Shown here in pieces: positions 54,162 through 63,026 of a DNA stretch of 64,000 nucleotides (positions are counted from its first letter, which is position 1; each line of letters begins with the position of its first letter). The notes beneath the pieces are model-generated. The model was not told the origin of the DNA. It ran no database searches and worked only from the letters and a program-made list of their open reading frames with translations. Made by a program: the position numbers and the translations under genes. The DNA is from G964020055 sp964020055 (lineage in GTDB: Bacteria > Pseudomonadota > Alphaproteobacteria > WRAU01 > Hepatincolaceae). The stretch is taken from contig OZ026533.1 in the NCBI GenBank assembly GCA_964020055.1, positions 372,001 to 436,000 on the forward strand, in the 5' to 3' direction.

Positions 54162-54686
54162 TTATTTCATTCCTAAGGCATTTTTTCTTGTTTTTAACTG
54201 ATCTACACCATCTAATATAAATTTTTGTGTCATTGGTTCTATCAAAATTGTAGGTTCAGACATATTTTCTATGTAATAAGCAAAATGAGATAATGTAGCA
54301 CTCAACGTGTATGTATTTATACTTCCTCTTTGAACTGTACCTAAGTCTATTTCTGTAAAAATACCTTTCATTGTGATTTTGATACTATTTTGATCATTAG
54401 AAGAACTATAACCTTCTTGTGAGGCTCTGAAAGTTATAACATCTGCAAATCTACCTCCTAATATTCCCATTAATTTGAACATATTTTTAGTTTGTTCTAA
54501 CATTGTTATACTTACAGTTAATGGTTCAATTCCAAGCTCAATCGGTACAGAACTAAAGCCTGTTTTAAAGTTTTCTATATTCTTTGTGATTTTGGGTAAA
54601 ACAATTTGTTGTACATCACCCATGTGAAAATCTGAATTAATATATACTGACATATCTTTTATAGTTTTAGGTATTCCTATAGTCAT
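54162..54686 (-). CDS. Major tail tube protein FII
   Basis: 174 residues, nearly the length of P2 FII (172). MTIGIPKTIKDMSVYI start, NFKTGFSSVPIELGIEPL near the N-terminus and a beta-rich body. Forms the inner tube of a contractile tail. AAAAGGAATAAAA precedes the ATG. Confidence 0.9.
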   Translation of the reverse strand: MTIGIPKTIKDMSVYINSDFHMGDVQQIVLPKITKNIENFKTGFSSVPIELGIEPLTVSITMLEQTKNMFKLMGILGGRFADVITFRASQEGYSSSNDQNSIKITMKGIFTEIDLGTVQRGSINTYTLSATLSHFAYYIENMSEPTILIEPMTQKFILDGVDQLKTRKNALGMK

Positions 54687-54722
54687 TTTTATTCCTTTTG
54701 TTATATTTTTATTAATAATCTT

Positions 54723-55919
54723 CTAATTTTTAAAAATAGTTTCATAATAACTATCATTTCTGTATGCTTCAAAAGTAAGTTTTTCTAATGCAGCTTGTGG
54801 CTCTAAATCAAAACTCACTACAACTTGACCTTGTTTTACTTGAGAAGGTGTATTTTTTTCAGGATCTATCCAGCAATTCCCTCCTAATAAAGCTCCTCTA
54901 ATAACTAATGAAGAAAGATAGCTATTAACATTATTTTGTATATCATCTAAAATATTTCCTGTAATTGGCTTTGACATTGCCCATAACATAGATTGTTCTA
55001 ATGCTTCATATACAGCATCAACTGTTCGTCTCACATTTATAAAGTTCCATTTTGTGTCTTTACTTGGTGAACGATTACCCCAAATTCTATATTCCCCATT
55101 TGCAAATACTATTGTTGTAACACCAGCTGCATTTAATAAATTACTATCTGTTGTTGGATCTGATAAAGCAAAGGAAACTGGTCTATTTAACGACAATATT
55201 CCATTAACTTCAGTGTTACTTGGAGACCACCAAAAACCTTTCTGACTATCATTTTTTGCCAATACACCAGCAAGCAATGAAGATGAACTAACATTAGCAA
55301 TACCTTCTACTGAAAAAGATGGGGTGTAACTTGGATCTATTAACATAGTTCTACTACTGCCAATGTTCTTTGCTAAATCAACAGCATCTTCTCTATTTGT
55401 ATTTGGACCATCTAGTATTGCAACAGCTCTTAATTTTTCTGCAACTATATTTAAACTACTTACTATTGCATTTGGTTTATTTTTATCTGTTGTTATAGAA
55501 CAAAAATAAGGACATAGTAAAATTTTAGGTTTATACTTCACGATGTTATCTGCATTTAAAAGAGCAAAAATTCCCGTGTAATTGGCTATATCACCCGCTG
55601 CATTTGATATAGTTTCTGTTTGATTTTTTCCCTCTTTAATTCTTACAACTATAACAAGTGTAGATGCTTGATTATAAATACTTCTTAAAGCAGCAGGAAT
55701 TGTACCTTTATCGCTTAAACCTAACTCTTTAAGCTGCTGAATATTTGTAAACACTATAGGTTTATTAATTGGTAAAATTTCATCAATTGTTTTTTTACTG
55801 ATACTTTCATCTACAAAAGCTGTTCCTATTAAACCTATCACCGATGTAGATGGAGTTTGTATTGTTCTTCCACCTTTATCTACTTCTATTATTTCTATTC
55901 CGTTTAAAAAATTTGTCAT
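54723..55919 (-). CDS. Contractile tail sheath protein FI
   Basis: 398 residues (P2 FI 396). Typical opening TPSTSVIGLIGTA, the LCPYFCS and PNTNREDAVDLA regions, a sheath-type central domain and a C-terminal GGNCWIDPEKNTPSQVKQGQ motif. Proves a contractile (myovirus/tailocin) tail. AAGGAAATAAAA before the ATG. Confidence 0.93.
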   Translation of the reverse strand: MTNFLNGIEIIEVDKGGRTIQTPSTSVIGLIGTAFVDESISKKTIDEILPINKPIVFTNIQQLKELGLSDKGTIPAALRSIYNQASTLVIVVRIKEGKNQTETISNAAGDIANYTGIFALLNADNIVKYKPKILLCPYFCSITTDKNKPNAIVSSLNIVAEKLRAVAILDGPNTNREDAVDLAKNIGSSRTMLIDPSYTPSFSVEGIANVSSSSLLAGVLAKNDSQKGFWWSPSNTEVNGILSLNRPVSFALSDPTTDSNLLNAAGVTTIVFANGEYRIWGNRSPSKDTKWNFINVRRTVDAVYEALEQSMLWAMSKPITGNILDDIQNNVNSYLSSLVIRGALLGGNCWIDPEKNTPSQVKQGQVVVSFDLEPQAALEKLTFEAYRNDSYYETIFKN

Positions 55920-55929
55920 TTTTATTTCC

Positions 55930-56849
55930 TTATATTAATACTTTCGTTATCATAAATATTTTTCCAGACAGAGATTTCACTCTATTTTCATCTGCTGTTC
56001 TTGCTACTAATGAGCTATCAAAACTTACATATGACTCTTTCCACCAATCCATACTTCTATTATGAGTAGCTGTTTTGTGAGAATTTACAATTTTTTCCTT
56101 TACCATTCCTGTTGTTCTTACTTCAGTAGTTTTGCTTATATTTACAAAAGTTACACAGTCTATAGATCCATGAATTTTTTGTATTGCATCTTCCTGATAC
56201 CCCCATGGCATATCATTTCCAGGAGTTCTTATAACCCTGTTTTTTGCATCTGGAATATAAAAATTTACATCTTTGGTTCCTCCCCATTTGTTACCTAATA
56301 CTTTAGTCATACCTACACCTAAAAACATTTTGTAGAAACTTCTAGATATATCTAATAAGTTATTTGTTTCTTTTATTAATTTTTTATCAATCTTTTCTTC
56401 TAATCTATTTACTTGCTTAACTGTTGAAAATAATTGCTCATTTACTTTTATTTCTACTACATCAGAATTATGTATTTGTATATAAATATTGAATAATAAT
56501 TCAGTTACTATGTTCTTATTATTTTTACTTGGTCTATATTGAACAGGAACATCTGTAATTACTATTAAATCTCCATCTTGATCAAATAAACCTAATTCTC
56601 TAATATAAAAACCTTCTTTTATAGGAGCTTCTTCTTTTAGTATTACTTCAAAAACTGTATTTTGTTGATTAGCATATTTATCATTTATTAAATCTCTATA
56701 TTTTTCATTTATTAATGATGTCATCTCCTCATTAGGATTTATTGGATTACCATTGCCATCTCCTACTGCGAATTTTTCTATTATTAGTGGTTATCTACTG
56801 TAGCTTGTGATATTTTTTCTAAACCTTTTTTTGTTATTATTGCTACCAT
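55930..56849 (-). pseudogene. Tail fibre 3 (DUF3751 collar type), frameshifted near its start
   Basis: The ancestral start is the ATG at 56849 (MVAIITKKGLEKISQATVD). About 19 codons later a single base is missing (minus strand GATAACCAC where fibre 1 has GATAAACCA, near 56790), so the frame ends in stops. The frame resumes intact from 56724 (MTSLINEKY) to the TAA at 55930, 264 codons. The 385 bases at the 5' end nearly repeat fibre 1. The tip resembles fibre 1 (WWKESYVSFD) but ends differently (SGKIFMITKVLI), without the GQWYVL end. It may be off, phase-variable, or misread. Confidence 0.75.
56465..56849 (-). repeat. Direct repeat copy: 5' end of fibre 3 (pairs with 58547-58932)
   Basis: About 385 bases nearly identical to 58547-58932, differing at only a few positions over the first 300 bases and more over the final 70. 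The one-base length difference is the deletion that breaks fibre 3. Same orientation. Confidence 0.85.
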
Positions 56850-56869
56850 GCAAACTCCTATTCAGATGT

Positions 56870-57874
56870 TTAGATTTTAAAATTTGCTAGAACATACCAT
56901 TGACCTGCTGTATTTTTCATTCGAGTTTCTGTTCCTCCAAAAGAGTATGTATTTTCTACACCAGCCTTATATGAACTGAAGCTTATTTGTGTCATAAACT
57001 GATCGTTTCCTCCTCCTCCTCCATGCATAGCTCCTGTAGACCATCTAGAATGTTTTGTAAATGCTCCAGAAAACCAATTATCACATCTATCATATAGATT
57101 ACACAATCCTTTTATATCTGGTATTCCGTGATGATGGTATTTGATATCATCTTCTTCATAACTACCTAATTTTCTAAGACTTCCCTTATTTACTTGTCTT
57201 ATTGTTCCATCGTATACATCAGGCATTGTGAAGGTACCATCTCCATTGTCTACAACATTAAGATTTTTAAATAAAATTGGAAAATCTACTATTTTCAATA
57301 TATTACTTTTATCCATTAAGGCATATGTTTTTATACCGATATTAACTAAATTTTGATCTTTATATTTATTATCTTTATTAAACCATTTCTCTATGCCAAC
57401 TGAACTTTCTATCAAATTATTTTTAAATCTATCAAACATATCGATTGTTATAAATAATTGCTCATTGACTTTTATGTTGATTACATTACTATTTTCTATT
57501 TTAAGATTTACAGAAAATAATAATTCAGTTACACAATTTCCAGTTTGTGTTTCTGGTCTGTATTGAACTGGAACATCTGTAATTACTATTAAATCTCCTT
57601 CTTCATCAAACAAACCTAGCTCTCTAATATAAAAACCCTCTTTTATCGATGCTGTAGCCTTAATTAGCATTTCAAATACTGTATCTCCTTTACTTACATA
57701 TTTATCTGTTATACAATCTCTGAATTTTTCATTTGTTAATGAAGTCATTGCCTCATTAGGTTTTATATATTTTCCATTACTATCCCCTACAGCAAAGCTG
57801 TTTATGATTATTGGTTTATCTACTGTAGCTTTTGATATTTTATATAAACCTATTTTTGTTATTACTGCTGACAT
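56870..57874 (-). CDS. Tail fibre 2 (DUF3751 collar-type)
   Basis: 334 residues from the ATG at 57874, chosen because AAAGGAG lies 6 bases before it (a longer frame to 57919 has no such site). The N-terminal DUF3751 attachment domain (MSAVITKIGLYKISKATVD; EGFYIRELGLFDEEGDLI) is followed by a middle part shared with fibre 1 (VGIEKWFN, YKDQNLV, LGSYEEDD), then a distinct tip containing KYHHHGIPDI and a poly-Gly turn (HGGGGGND), and a C-terminal TRMKNTAGQWYVLA shared with fibre 1. His-rich motifs of this kind bind iron in other fibres. Recognises a surface receptor. Confidence 0.85.
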   Translation of the reverse strand: MSAVITKIGLYKISKATVDKPIIINSFAVGDSNGKYIKPNEAMTSLTNEKFRDCITDKYVSKGDTVFEMLIKATASIKEGFYIRELGLFDEEGDLIVITDVPVQYRPETQTGNCVTELLFSVNLKIENSNVINIKVNEQLFITIDMFDRFKNNLIESSVGIEKWFNKDNKYKDQNLVNIGIKTYALMDKSNILKIVDFPILFKNLNVVDNGDGTFTMPDVYDGTIRQVNKGSLRKLGSYEEDDIKYHHHGIPDIKGLCNLYDRCDNWFSGAFTKHSRWSTGAMHGGGGGNDQFMTQISFSSYKAGVENTYSFGGTETRMKNTAGQWYVLANFKI

Positions 57875-57888
57875 TAATACTCCTTTTA

Positions 57889-58932
57889 TTACATATCTAA
57901 TTGTGCAAGAACATACCATTGACCTGCTGTATTTTTCATTCGGGTTTCTTCAGCAACACGACATATATTAGAATTGTCAAAACTTACGGTTGACTCTTTC
58001 CACCAATTTATCGAACCTCCATGTCTAGTAGCATCTTTATAAATAGTTTTTAAACTTTCCTTTACCATTCCAGAAGTTTCTACTACTTTACGAGGTTTAC
58101 TTAAATCTACATAAGTTATACAATCTACAGAACCATACACTTTCTGCATTGCATCTTCTTCATAACTACCTAATTCTCTTTTGCTTCCTTTTTTTATTTG
58201 TCTTAAAGTTCCATCGTAGAAATTAGGCATTTTGAAAGTACCATCTCCTAGATCAGGTACATTCAAATTTTTAAATAAAATTGGAAAATCTTTGATTTTT
58301 AATATATTACTTGAGTCCATTAAAGCATATGTTTTTATACCTATTTTCACTAAATCTTGATCTTTATATCTACCATCTATATTAAACCACTTATCTATAC
58401 CAACTGAGCTTGCTATTAAATTATTTCTAAAATTATTTATCCATTTAAATTGTTTATTTATTTCTATTTCTAAATCAGATTTAACCCTATTTACTTGTTC
58501 TACAGTAGAAAATAATTGTTGATTTATATTTAGTTTTAATACTTCTGAATTGTGTATTTGTATATAAATATTGAATAATAATTCAGTTACTATGTTCTTA
58601 TTATTTTTACCTGGTCTATATTGAACAGGAACATCTGTAATTACTATTAAATCTCCATCTTGATCAAATAAACCTAATTCTCTAATATAGAAACCTTCTT
58701 TTATAGGAGCTTCTTCTTTTAGTATTACTTCAAAAACTGTATTTTGTTGATTAGCATATTTATCATTTATTAAATCTCTATATTTTTCATTTATTAATGA
58801 TGTCATCTCCTCATTAGGATTTATTGGATTACCATTGCCATCTCCTACTGCGAATTTTTCTATTATTAATGGTTTATCGATTGTGGCTTTTGCTATTTTT
58901 CCTAAACCTATTTTTGTTATTATTGCTACCAT
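57889..58932 (-). CDS. Tail fibre 1 (DUF3751 collar-type, gpH-like)
   Basis: 347 residues. N-terminal DUF3751 domain (MVAIITKIGLGKIAKATID; FYIRELGLFDQDGDLIVI) that docks on gpI, a central segment almost shared with fibre 2, a tip (DAMQKVYGSVDCITYVD; INWWKESTVSFD) shared with fibre 3, and TRMKNTAGQWYVLA at the end shared with fibre 2. It is thus a mosaic of its two neighbours. No gpG-like fibre-assembly chaperone gene follows, unlike P2. Confidence 0.85.
   Translation of the reverse strand: MVAIITKIGLGKIAKATIDKPLIIEKFAVGDGNGNPINPNEEMTSLINEKYRDLINDKYANQQNTVFEVILKEEAPIKEGFYIRELGLFDQDGDLIVITDVPVQYRPGKNNKNIVTELLFNIYIQIHNSEVLKLNINQQLFSTVEQVNRVKSDLEIEINKQFKWINNFRNNLIASSVGIDKWFNIDGRYKDQDLVKIGIKTYALMDSSNILKIKDFPILFKNLNVPDLGDGTFKMPNFYDGTLRQIKKGSKRELGSYEEDAMQKVYGSVDCITYVDLSKPRKVVETSGMVKESLKTIYKDATRHGGSINWWKESTVSFDNSNICRVAEETRMKNTAGQWYVLAQLDM
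58547..58932 (-). repeat. Direct repeat copy: 5' end of fibre 1 (pairs with 56465-56849)
   Basis: 386-base copy near-identical to the start of fibre 3, same orientation, about 2.1 kb apart, bracketing fibre 2. Long enough to support RecA-dependent exchange, which would delete or swap fibre modules. Confidence 0.85.
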
Positions 58933-58940
58933 GATAAGCC

Positions 58941-59561
58941 TTATAATTTTATTTTATGTAATATTTTTAAAGATACAGCTAGAAAACTTTTACCTTCTGT
59001 TTTTAAATGTCTATGCAAAGGTGCTGTAAAACCAATACTGACTTTAGATAATAATGAAGAAGCAGAACTTACTTTATAAGTACCTTTTACACTACTTGTT
59101 TTTTTTATACTTACTAATAAAGACAATCTTTTTACTTCATTTATTAATTTGTAAATGACTTTATATTGTTCTTCTGAGTAGATAATATCTTTTTCATGTA
59201 AATTTATTGAAGCTGTACCTTTCATGACCTTTTTATCTTGCTTTTCCCACCATTCTACAACTGTTGCATTTATATTCAAATTTTTTAAAGCATACTTCAA
59301 AGATGCTAAAGTTCCTTTTTTCTTATTTATAAGTAAAGATTTCTGACAAACATCTCTTTTTTGCTGTATTTCCCAAGTACTATCCCATTGAATAACACCT
59401 AAATAAATAGCCAAGAAAGGTAATAAATCCTCTCTACATTTTTGTGGGTTCCAGAAATCTTTTATAATATCTACAGGCAAATTTTCAAACTCTCTTAATA
59501 TATTTTCAAGAGCAAGCATTAAATCTGTTTGGTAACTGCTTGGTAATAAACTATTTGTCAT
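58941..59561 (-). CDS. P2 gpI-like baseplate protein
   Basis: 206 residues. LLPSSYQTDLMLALENILREF start, KDFWNPQKCREDLLPFLA and LGVIQWDSTW are typical of gpI, the wedge protein that carries the fibre. Overlaps gpJ by 11 bases and precedes fibre 1 by 8 bases. Confidence 0.9.
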   Translation of the reverse strand: MTNSLLPSSYQTDLMLALENILREFENLPVDIIKDFWNPQKCREDLLPFLAIYLGVIQWDSTWEIQQKRDVCQKSLLINKKKGTLASLKYALKNLNINATVVEWWEKQDKKVMKGTASINLHEKDIIYSEEQYKVIYKLINEVKRLSLLVSIKKTSSVKGTYKVSSASSLLSKVSIGFTAPLHRHLKTEGKSFLAVSLKILHKIKL

Positions 59562-60453
59562 TATGCACCTTTAAGTCATCAAAATTGTTAATCAATTCAT
59601 TGATTTTTATAGATTTACAAAATGGTGCTTGATGAGATAAACATTTAATATTATCTTTTGGGCTTATTATTATTATATCTTGAACATTATCATTAAAAGA
59701 ACTTCCGTATAAACCTGCATGAGATATGTAACCTTCAAGTCTATGCTCTGCATTTACATGTAACTGTAAATTATTTTTTATTTGTTTGATTATTTCATTT
59801 TTATCTACAACTTTATCTTGTTTAAAAACTATCTGTAAGTCTAATTCAAAATTTAAGAGGCTAGCTTGCTTTACAGTAACTTTATCTCCCATTGGTCTGA
59901 TCTCTTCAGAATTTAGTTTTTCATAAACTTTATTTATCAAATCTTCATTAGGTATCCCATTGTCATCATAAGATAACACTGTAATATCAATTTCCATTGG
60001 CGTGTTACTTACAGCACTAATATCTTTAACTTTTCTATCTGCTAGTTTACCGTAATATATGTATGCAGATCTCGGTCCTGCTACTGAAAATCCTTTTGGA
60101 GCTTCTATTATTCTTTGTCTTAATTCTCTATCTGTTTCATATACTGCTGCTTTGGGAGGTAAAGACGAATTATCTTCATTGTCAATTAGTTTTCTCTCTA
60201 TTCCATAAAGTTTTCCTAAATTATCTAAATCACTACCACAAGCATAATCTAACATTACAGAATTTATAGACTGGTTTATTCTGTTTCTTAATAATCCTTC
60301 TGTGTAAGAACTTTCTTCTAGCAATGCTATAGCGGGATCACTATCTACTAAATTATTAGCAATAGATGGTATGATTTCTTTAAATTTTGTTACTTTTCTA
60401 TTTTTGATATCTTCAAATGACAATTGTTCTACTATTTTAGGTAATTGAGACAT
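59551..60453 (-). CDS. P2 gpJ-like baseplate wedge protein
   Basis: 300 residues from the ATG at 60453, chosen because GGAGG lies 8 bases before it inside the end of gpW; a frame to 60471 exists. MSQLPKIVEQLSFEDI start, SYTEGLLRNRINQSINS, LYGIER and GPRSAYIYYGK are typical of gpJ (P2 gpJ 302). Overlaps the gpW stop by 17 bases. Confidence 0.92.
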   Translation of the reverse strand: MSQLPKIVEQLSFEDIKNRKVTKFKEIIPSIANNLVDSDPAIALLEESSYTEGLLRNRINQSINSVMLDYACGSDLDNLGKLYGIERKLIDNEDNSSLPPKAAVYETDRELRQRIIEAPKGFSVAGPRSAYIYYGKLADRKVKDISAVSNTPMEIDITVLSYDDNGIPNEDLINKVYEKLNSEEIRPMGDKVTVKQASLLNFELDLQIVFKQDKVVDKNEIIKQIKNNLQLHVNAEHRLEGYISHAGLYGSSFNDNVQDIIIISPKDNIKCLSHQAPFCKSIKINELINNFDDLKVHNDK

Positions 60454-60745
60454 CTGTACTACCTCCATCATTATATTGAACTGATAACTTTAAAGCAGCT
60501 TCATCATTGTTTTTTATTACAACTCTATCTACAAAAATTCTAGAGTCATTACCTTGCAAGCTACTTACAACTTCTGCCCTAATTTGCATAAGTACATTAT
60601 TAATTGGTTGTCCTAAATAAGACATCATATTGCTACCTGAACTTCTATTTAACAATCTTTCACCTTTTGGAGTTAAAAGTATTAATTTTATACTTTGATT
60701 TAAATTATCATGAAGATTAAGCAATTTACCTGTATGTATATTCAT
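60437..60745 (-). CDS. P2 gpW / T4 gp25-like baseplate protein
   Basis: 102 residues. LNQSIKLILLTPKGERLLNRSSGSNMMSYLG is the gp25-like lysozyme-fold wedge pattern, which anchors the first sheath ring. Located between gpV and gpJ, as in P2. Confidence 0.9.
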   Translation of the reverse strand: MNIHTGKLLNLHDNLNQSIKLILLTPKGERLLNRSSGSNMMSYLGQPINNVLMQIRAEVVSSLQGNDSRIFVDRVVIKNNDEAALKLSVQYNDGGSTDVSIT

Positions 60746-60753
60746 TATTTCTT

Positions 60754-60894
60754 CTACTTTTTAGATTTGACTTCTTTTATGCACTTCCTAGCTAGCCATT
60801 CTTCAGCTTGATTTGATGTTAGTTTAATTAATTGAGTTTTTAAGTACTTATTACCGTTTATCCAGCATTCTTTCAACACTTCATATGTTTTCAT
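60754..60894 (-). CDS. Small phage protein, 46 residues
   Basis: An ATG at 60894, TAG at 60754-60756, giving a basic 46-residue protein starting MKTYEVLKECWINGNKY and containing SNQAEEWLARKC. A ribosome site GGAG lies about 7 bases before the ATG. It sits in the 178 bases between the 72-residue protein and gpW, on the operon strand. Short proteins of similar shape (K-x-x-L-x-S-x-x-Q-A-x-x-W-L) occur next to baseplate genes in Mu-like phages; function unknown. Confidence 0.65.
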   Translation of the reverse strand: MKTYEVLKECWINGNKYLKTQLIKLTSNQAEEWLARKCIKEVKSKK

Positions 60895-60922
60895 TTTTAC
60901 TCCTTATATATTTGCATTAGTA

Positions 60923-61141
60923 TTAATTTATATTACCCGTTCCTGTACCTTTAACAGCTCCACCGCTTGCTGAACTCCCTACAACATTTGTGGTAACTGT
61001 TCCTTTTTTTACTTCAAGTAAAATATTATTTACAATACTATTTATGAATTTTTTAGTCTGGGGTGCATTATCCAAATCAAATCCTTCTGATTTTAATTCG
61101 GCTTCTATTGTATTGACACAGGCCTTTATATTGATTGCCAT
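60923..61141 (-). CDS. Small phage structural-region protein
   Basis: 72 residues. A helical first half and a Gly/Ser/Thr-rich C-terminus (VVGSSASGGAVKGTGTGNI) of the kind seen in small proteins next to gpV spikes, possibly a spike-tip or PAAR-like accessory. AGAAAT before the ATG. Function unknown. Confidence 0.6.
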   Translation of the reverse strand: MAINIKACVNTIEAELKSEGFDLDNAPQTKKFINSIVNNILLEVKKGTVTTNVVGSSASGGAVKGTGTGNIN

Positions 61142-61168
61142 CTTATTTCTCTTTTTATAATGTTTTAT

Positions 61169-61675
61169 TTACTTACTTCCAAAAACTTTAGTGCTTGCAT
61201 CTGGATGTGGAGATCCTGTGAAACTACATAAATTATTTTTACAAACAACTCCACCACCATCTTCTCCAGATAAAATAACTTTTTTAGAGTCTATTTTTAC
61301 CTTACTATTTGATTTTATAGTTATTGTTGAGTTGTCATATATAATAGAACCGTTTTCAAATTCAATTCTCCATTGATTTTCTTCGCACTGCACATTCCCT
61401 TTATAAATACTTGGTAAAATTATTGATTTAAAAATATCCCCGTTGGGAGATAACACCATAACTTGATCACCTACTTGAGGAACAAAGTATACTTTTGCAT
61501 TACCAGAACAATTTACTAAATAAGGAAGTTTTGGAGTTTCTAAATTATTTCCTAAATCTACTACCACTGTATTATTTTGAAGGTCGGTTTCTTTAATAAT
61601 ACCTATTCTTATTAATTTATTTACACGATCCTCTAACTTGAATACTTTCTTTATAAATTCTAAAAATTTATCCAT
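61169..61675 (-). CDS. P2 gpV-like baseplate spike protein
   Basis: 168 residues. OB-fold N-terminus (RIGIIKETDLQNNTVVVDLG, PQVGDQVMVLSPNGD) and a beta-helix-like C-terminal part with repeated short strands (SIIYDNSTITIKSNSKVKID). This is the membrane-piercing spike of contractile tails. It overlaps or abuts the gp37-like gene by one base. Confidence 0.9.
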   Translation of the reverse strand: MDKFLEFIKKVFKLEDRVNKLIRIGIIKETDLQNNTVVVDLGNNLETPKLPYLVNCSGNAKVYFVPQVGDQVMVLSPNGDIFKSIILPSIYKGNVQCEENQWRIEFENGSIIYDNSTITIKSNSKVKIDSKKVILSGEDGGGVVCKNNLCSFTGSPHPDASTKVFGSK

Positions 61676-62263
61676 TTACTGTACCTTTTTTTCTATTTTG
61701 AATATTTGTGTTTCTATATTAGTATCGTCTTTTATATTGGTATCAACTTTTATATTATCTATTTCTGCTTCTTGAATTACCCATTTGTTTTCTCCCAAAA
61801 GAACATTTTGTTTCCAATTTATCTCCCATAGAATTATTCTTTTTTCATAAAATTCTTCTGCATAATAGTTTTGACAAGTAATACTATTGTTTTCTGTTTT
61901 TCCAACTCTTTCTATCTTCCAATCCCCATTCAGTATGATTAACTTTATTTGCTCAACTAAACTCAAAGCTTCTATTATGCCATCTTCTAAATTAGGTTTT
62001 CCTTGCTCACTTGTTATTAGATAGATAGAAAACTCAACTATACTTTCTAATTGATTTCCATAATTCCTCGTGTTTTTTGAAATATTTCTAATACCAATAC
62101 CAAGAAAAGGAGCTTCTTTACTCTTATCTAAAACAGCCTGTAATCCATTAAAACCTCCGGACATGATTGTTACTTTTTTTAATAATTCTGCTTTAGTACC
62201 TACTTTAAATTCTTTTTCAAAGGTACTTTTTATTGCTTGTAAAATACTGTTATATGTACTCAT
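61676..62263 (-). CDS. Mu gp37-like protein (DUF1834), tail completion
   Basis: 195 residues. Pattern SILQAIKSTFEKEF at the start and VEFSIYLITSEQGKPNLEDG in the middle follow the gp37/DUF1834 family of Mu-like phages, which stands where tail-terminator proteins are found. The C-terminal tail is Asp/Lys-rich. Stop and gpV start abut. Confidence 0.75.
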   Translation of the reverse strand: MSTYNSILQAIKSTFEKEFKVGTKAELLKKVTIMSGGFNGLQAVLDKSKEAPFLGIGIRNISKNTRNYGNQLESIVEFSIYLITSEQGKPNLEDGIIEALSLVEQIKLIILNGDWKIERVGKTENNSITCQNYYAEEFYEKRIILWEINWKQNVLLGENKWVIQEAEIDNIKVDTNIKDDTNIETQIFKIEKKVQ

Positions 62264-62294
62264 TTTTATAACTCTAAATTGTTAAATACGACAT

Positions 62295-62555
62295 TTATCT
62301 TTCTTTTAAGGTTTTAATTAAATAATTACTATTATTTAATATTCCTTGTCCGTCTTCTCTTTTTAATTTGTATTTAGGAGACCAATTTTTCCATGCTTTT
62401 TCATCTAAATCTGGCTCGTCATCTGAACTATGAGTGTTTCTATCTAAACCATAAATATTGTTTAATATTAAAGATTTCTCTATGTTTCCTGGTTCTACTT
62501 CTTTAGCATTTTTCACATATAAAGAATTTGGATTTGATTTCATTTTATTACTCAT
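62295..62555 (-). CDS. Hypothetical phage protein
   Basis: 86 residues from the ATG at 62555 (a GAG 8 bases upstream), or 89 from 62564. Charged, with KNWSPKYKLKREDGQG near the middle and no membrane segment. First gene of the tail operon as seen here, 31 bases before the gp37-like gene. Family not recognised. Confidence 0.6.
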   Translation of the reverse strand: MSNKMKSNPNSLYVKNAKEVEPGNIEKSLILNNIYGLDRNTHSSDDEPDLDEKAWKNWSPKYKLKREDGQGILNNSNYLIKTLKER

Positions 62556-62564
62556 TAAAAGCAC

Positions 62565-63026
62565 TCTTATTTAATATAAATATATTTATGTAACAATATT
62601 TTTGTTTGAATTAATCATGGATATAATTTAACTTAATTTTTTCTTTATAATAAGTACGACAAGTGGTGCCGGAAACACTGTATTATATGGAATAGTTGCA
62701 TAGTTTTATTAGCTTGAAATAAGCTGAAGCTTATAAGTATTTTTACTTAGTTATACTGGATGTTTTTTTAGTGTTATGACTTAAAAATTTAGATATGTAA
62801 GTTCTGTTATATAAATAATAGATCCATATGTATTCATGAAAACTATCATTAAAAGATTTTTGTTATCTAATATCAATATAAAAAAAAATTTACTATGTAT
62901 AATAGTAAATTTTTTGAGCTTATTAATAGTTTTAGATATATGTATATACAAGAGTTTTAATGTAAGTGAATTTTTATGTTGTTTTATTTTTTCTTTATGC
63001 TTAAATCCTTGTTTTTATTGTATTTT
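62565..63026. other. 462-base intergenic region inside the phage block
   Basis: Gap between the lysis cassette and the tail operon, likely with the promoter of the tail operon. On the plus strand a 64-codon frame (62836-63030) overlaps the next gene's stop and has no ribosome site, so I do not call it. The short plus-strand fragment TTSGAGNTVLYGIVA at 62650-62700 is unusually GC-rich for the window and may be a gene remnant. Confidence 0.5.

Noticed and set aside
57875..57919. Upstream extension of fibre 2 starting MVCSCTIRYVIKGVL
   Set aside because: It is a read-through of the end of fibre 1 in another frame; the good AAAGGAG site precedes the ATG at 57874, where homology to the other fibres begins.
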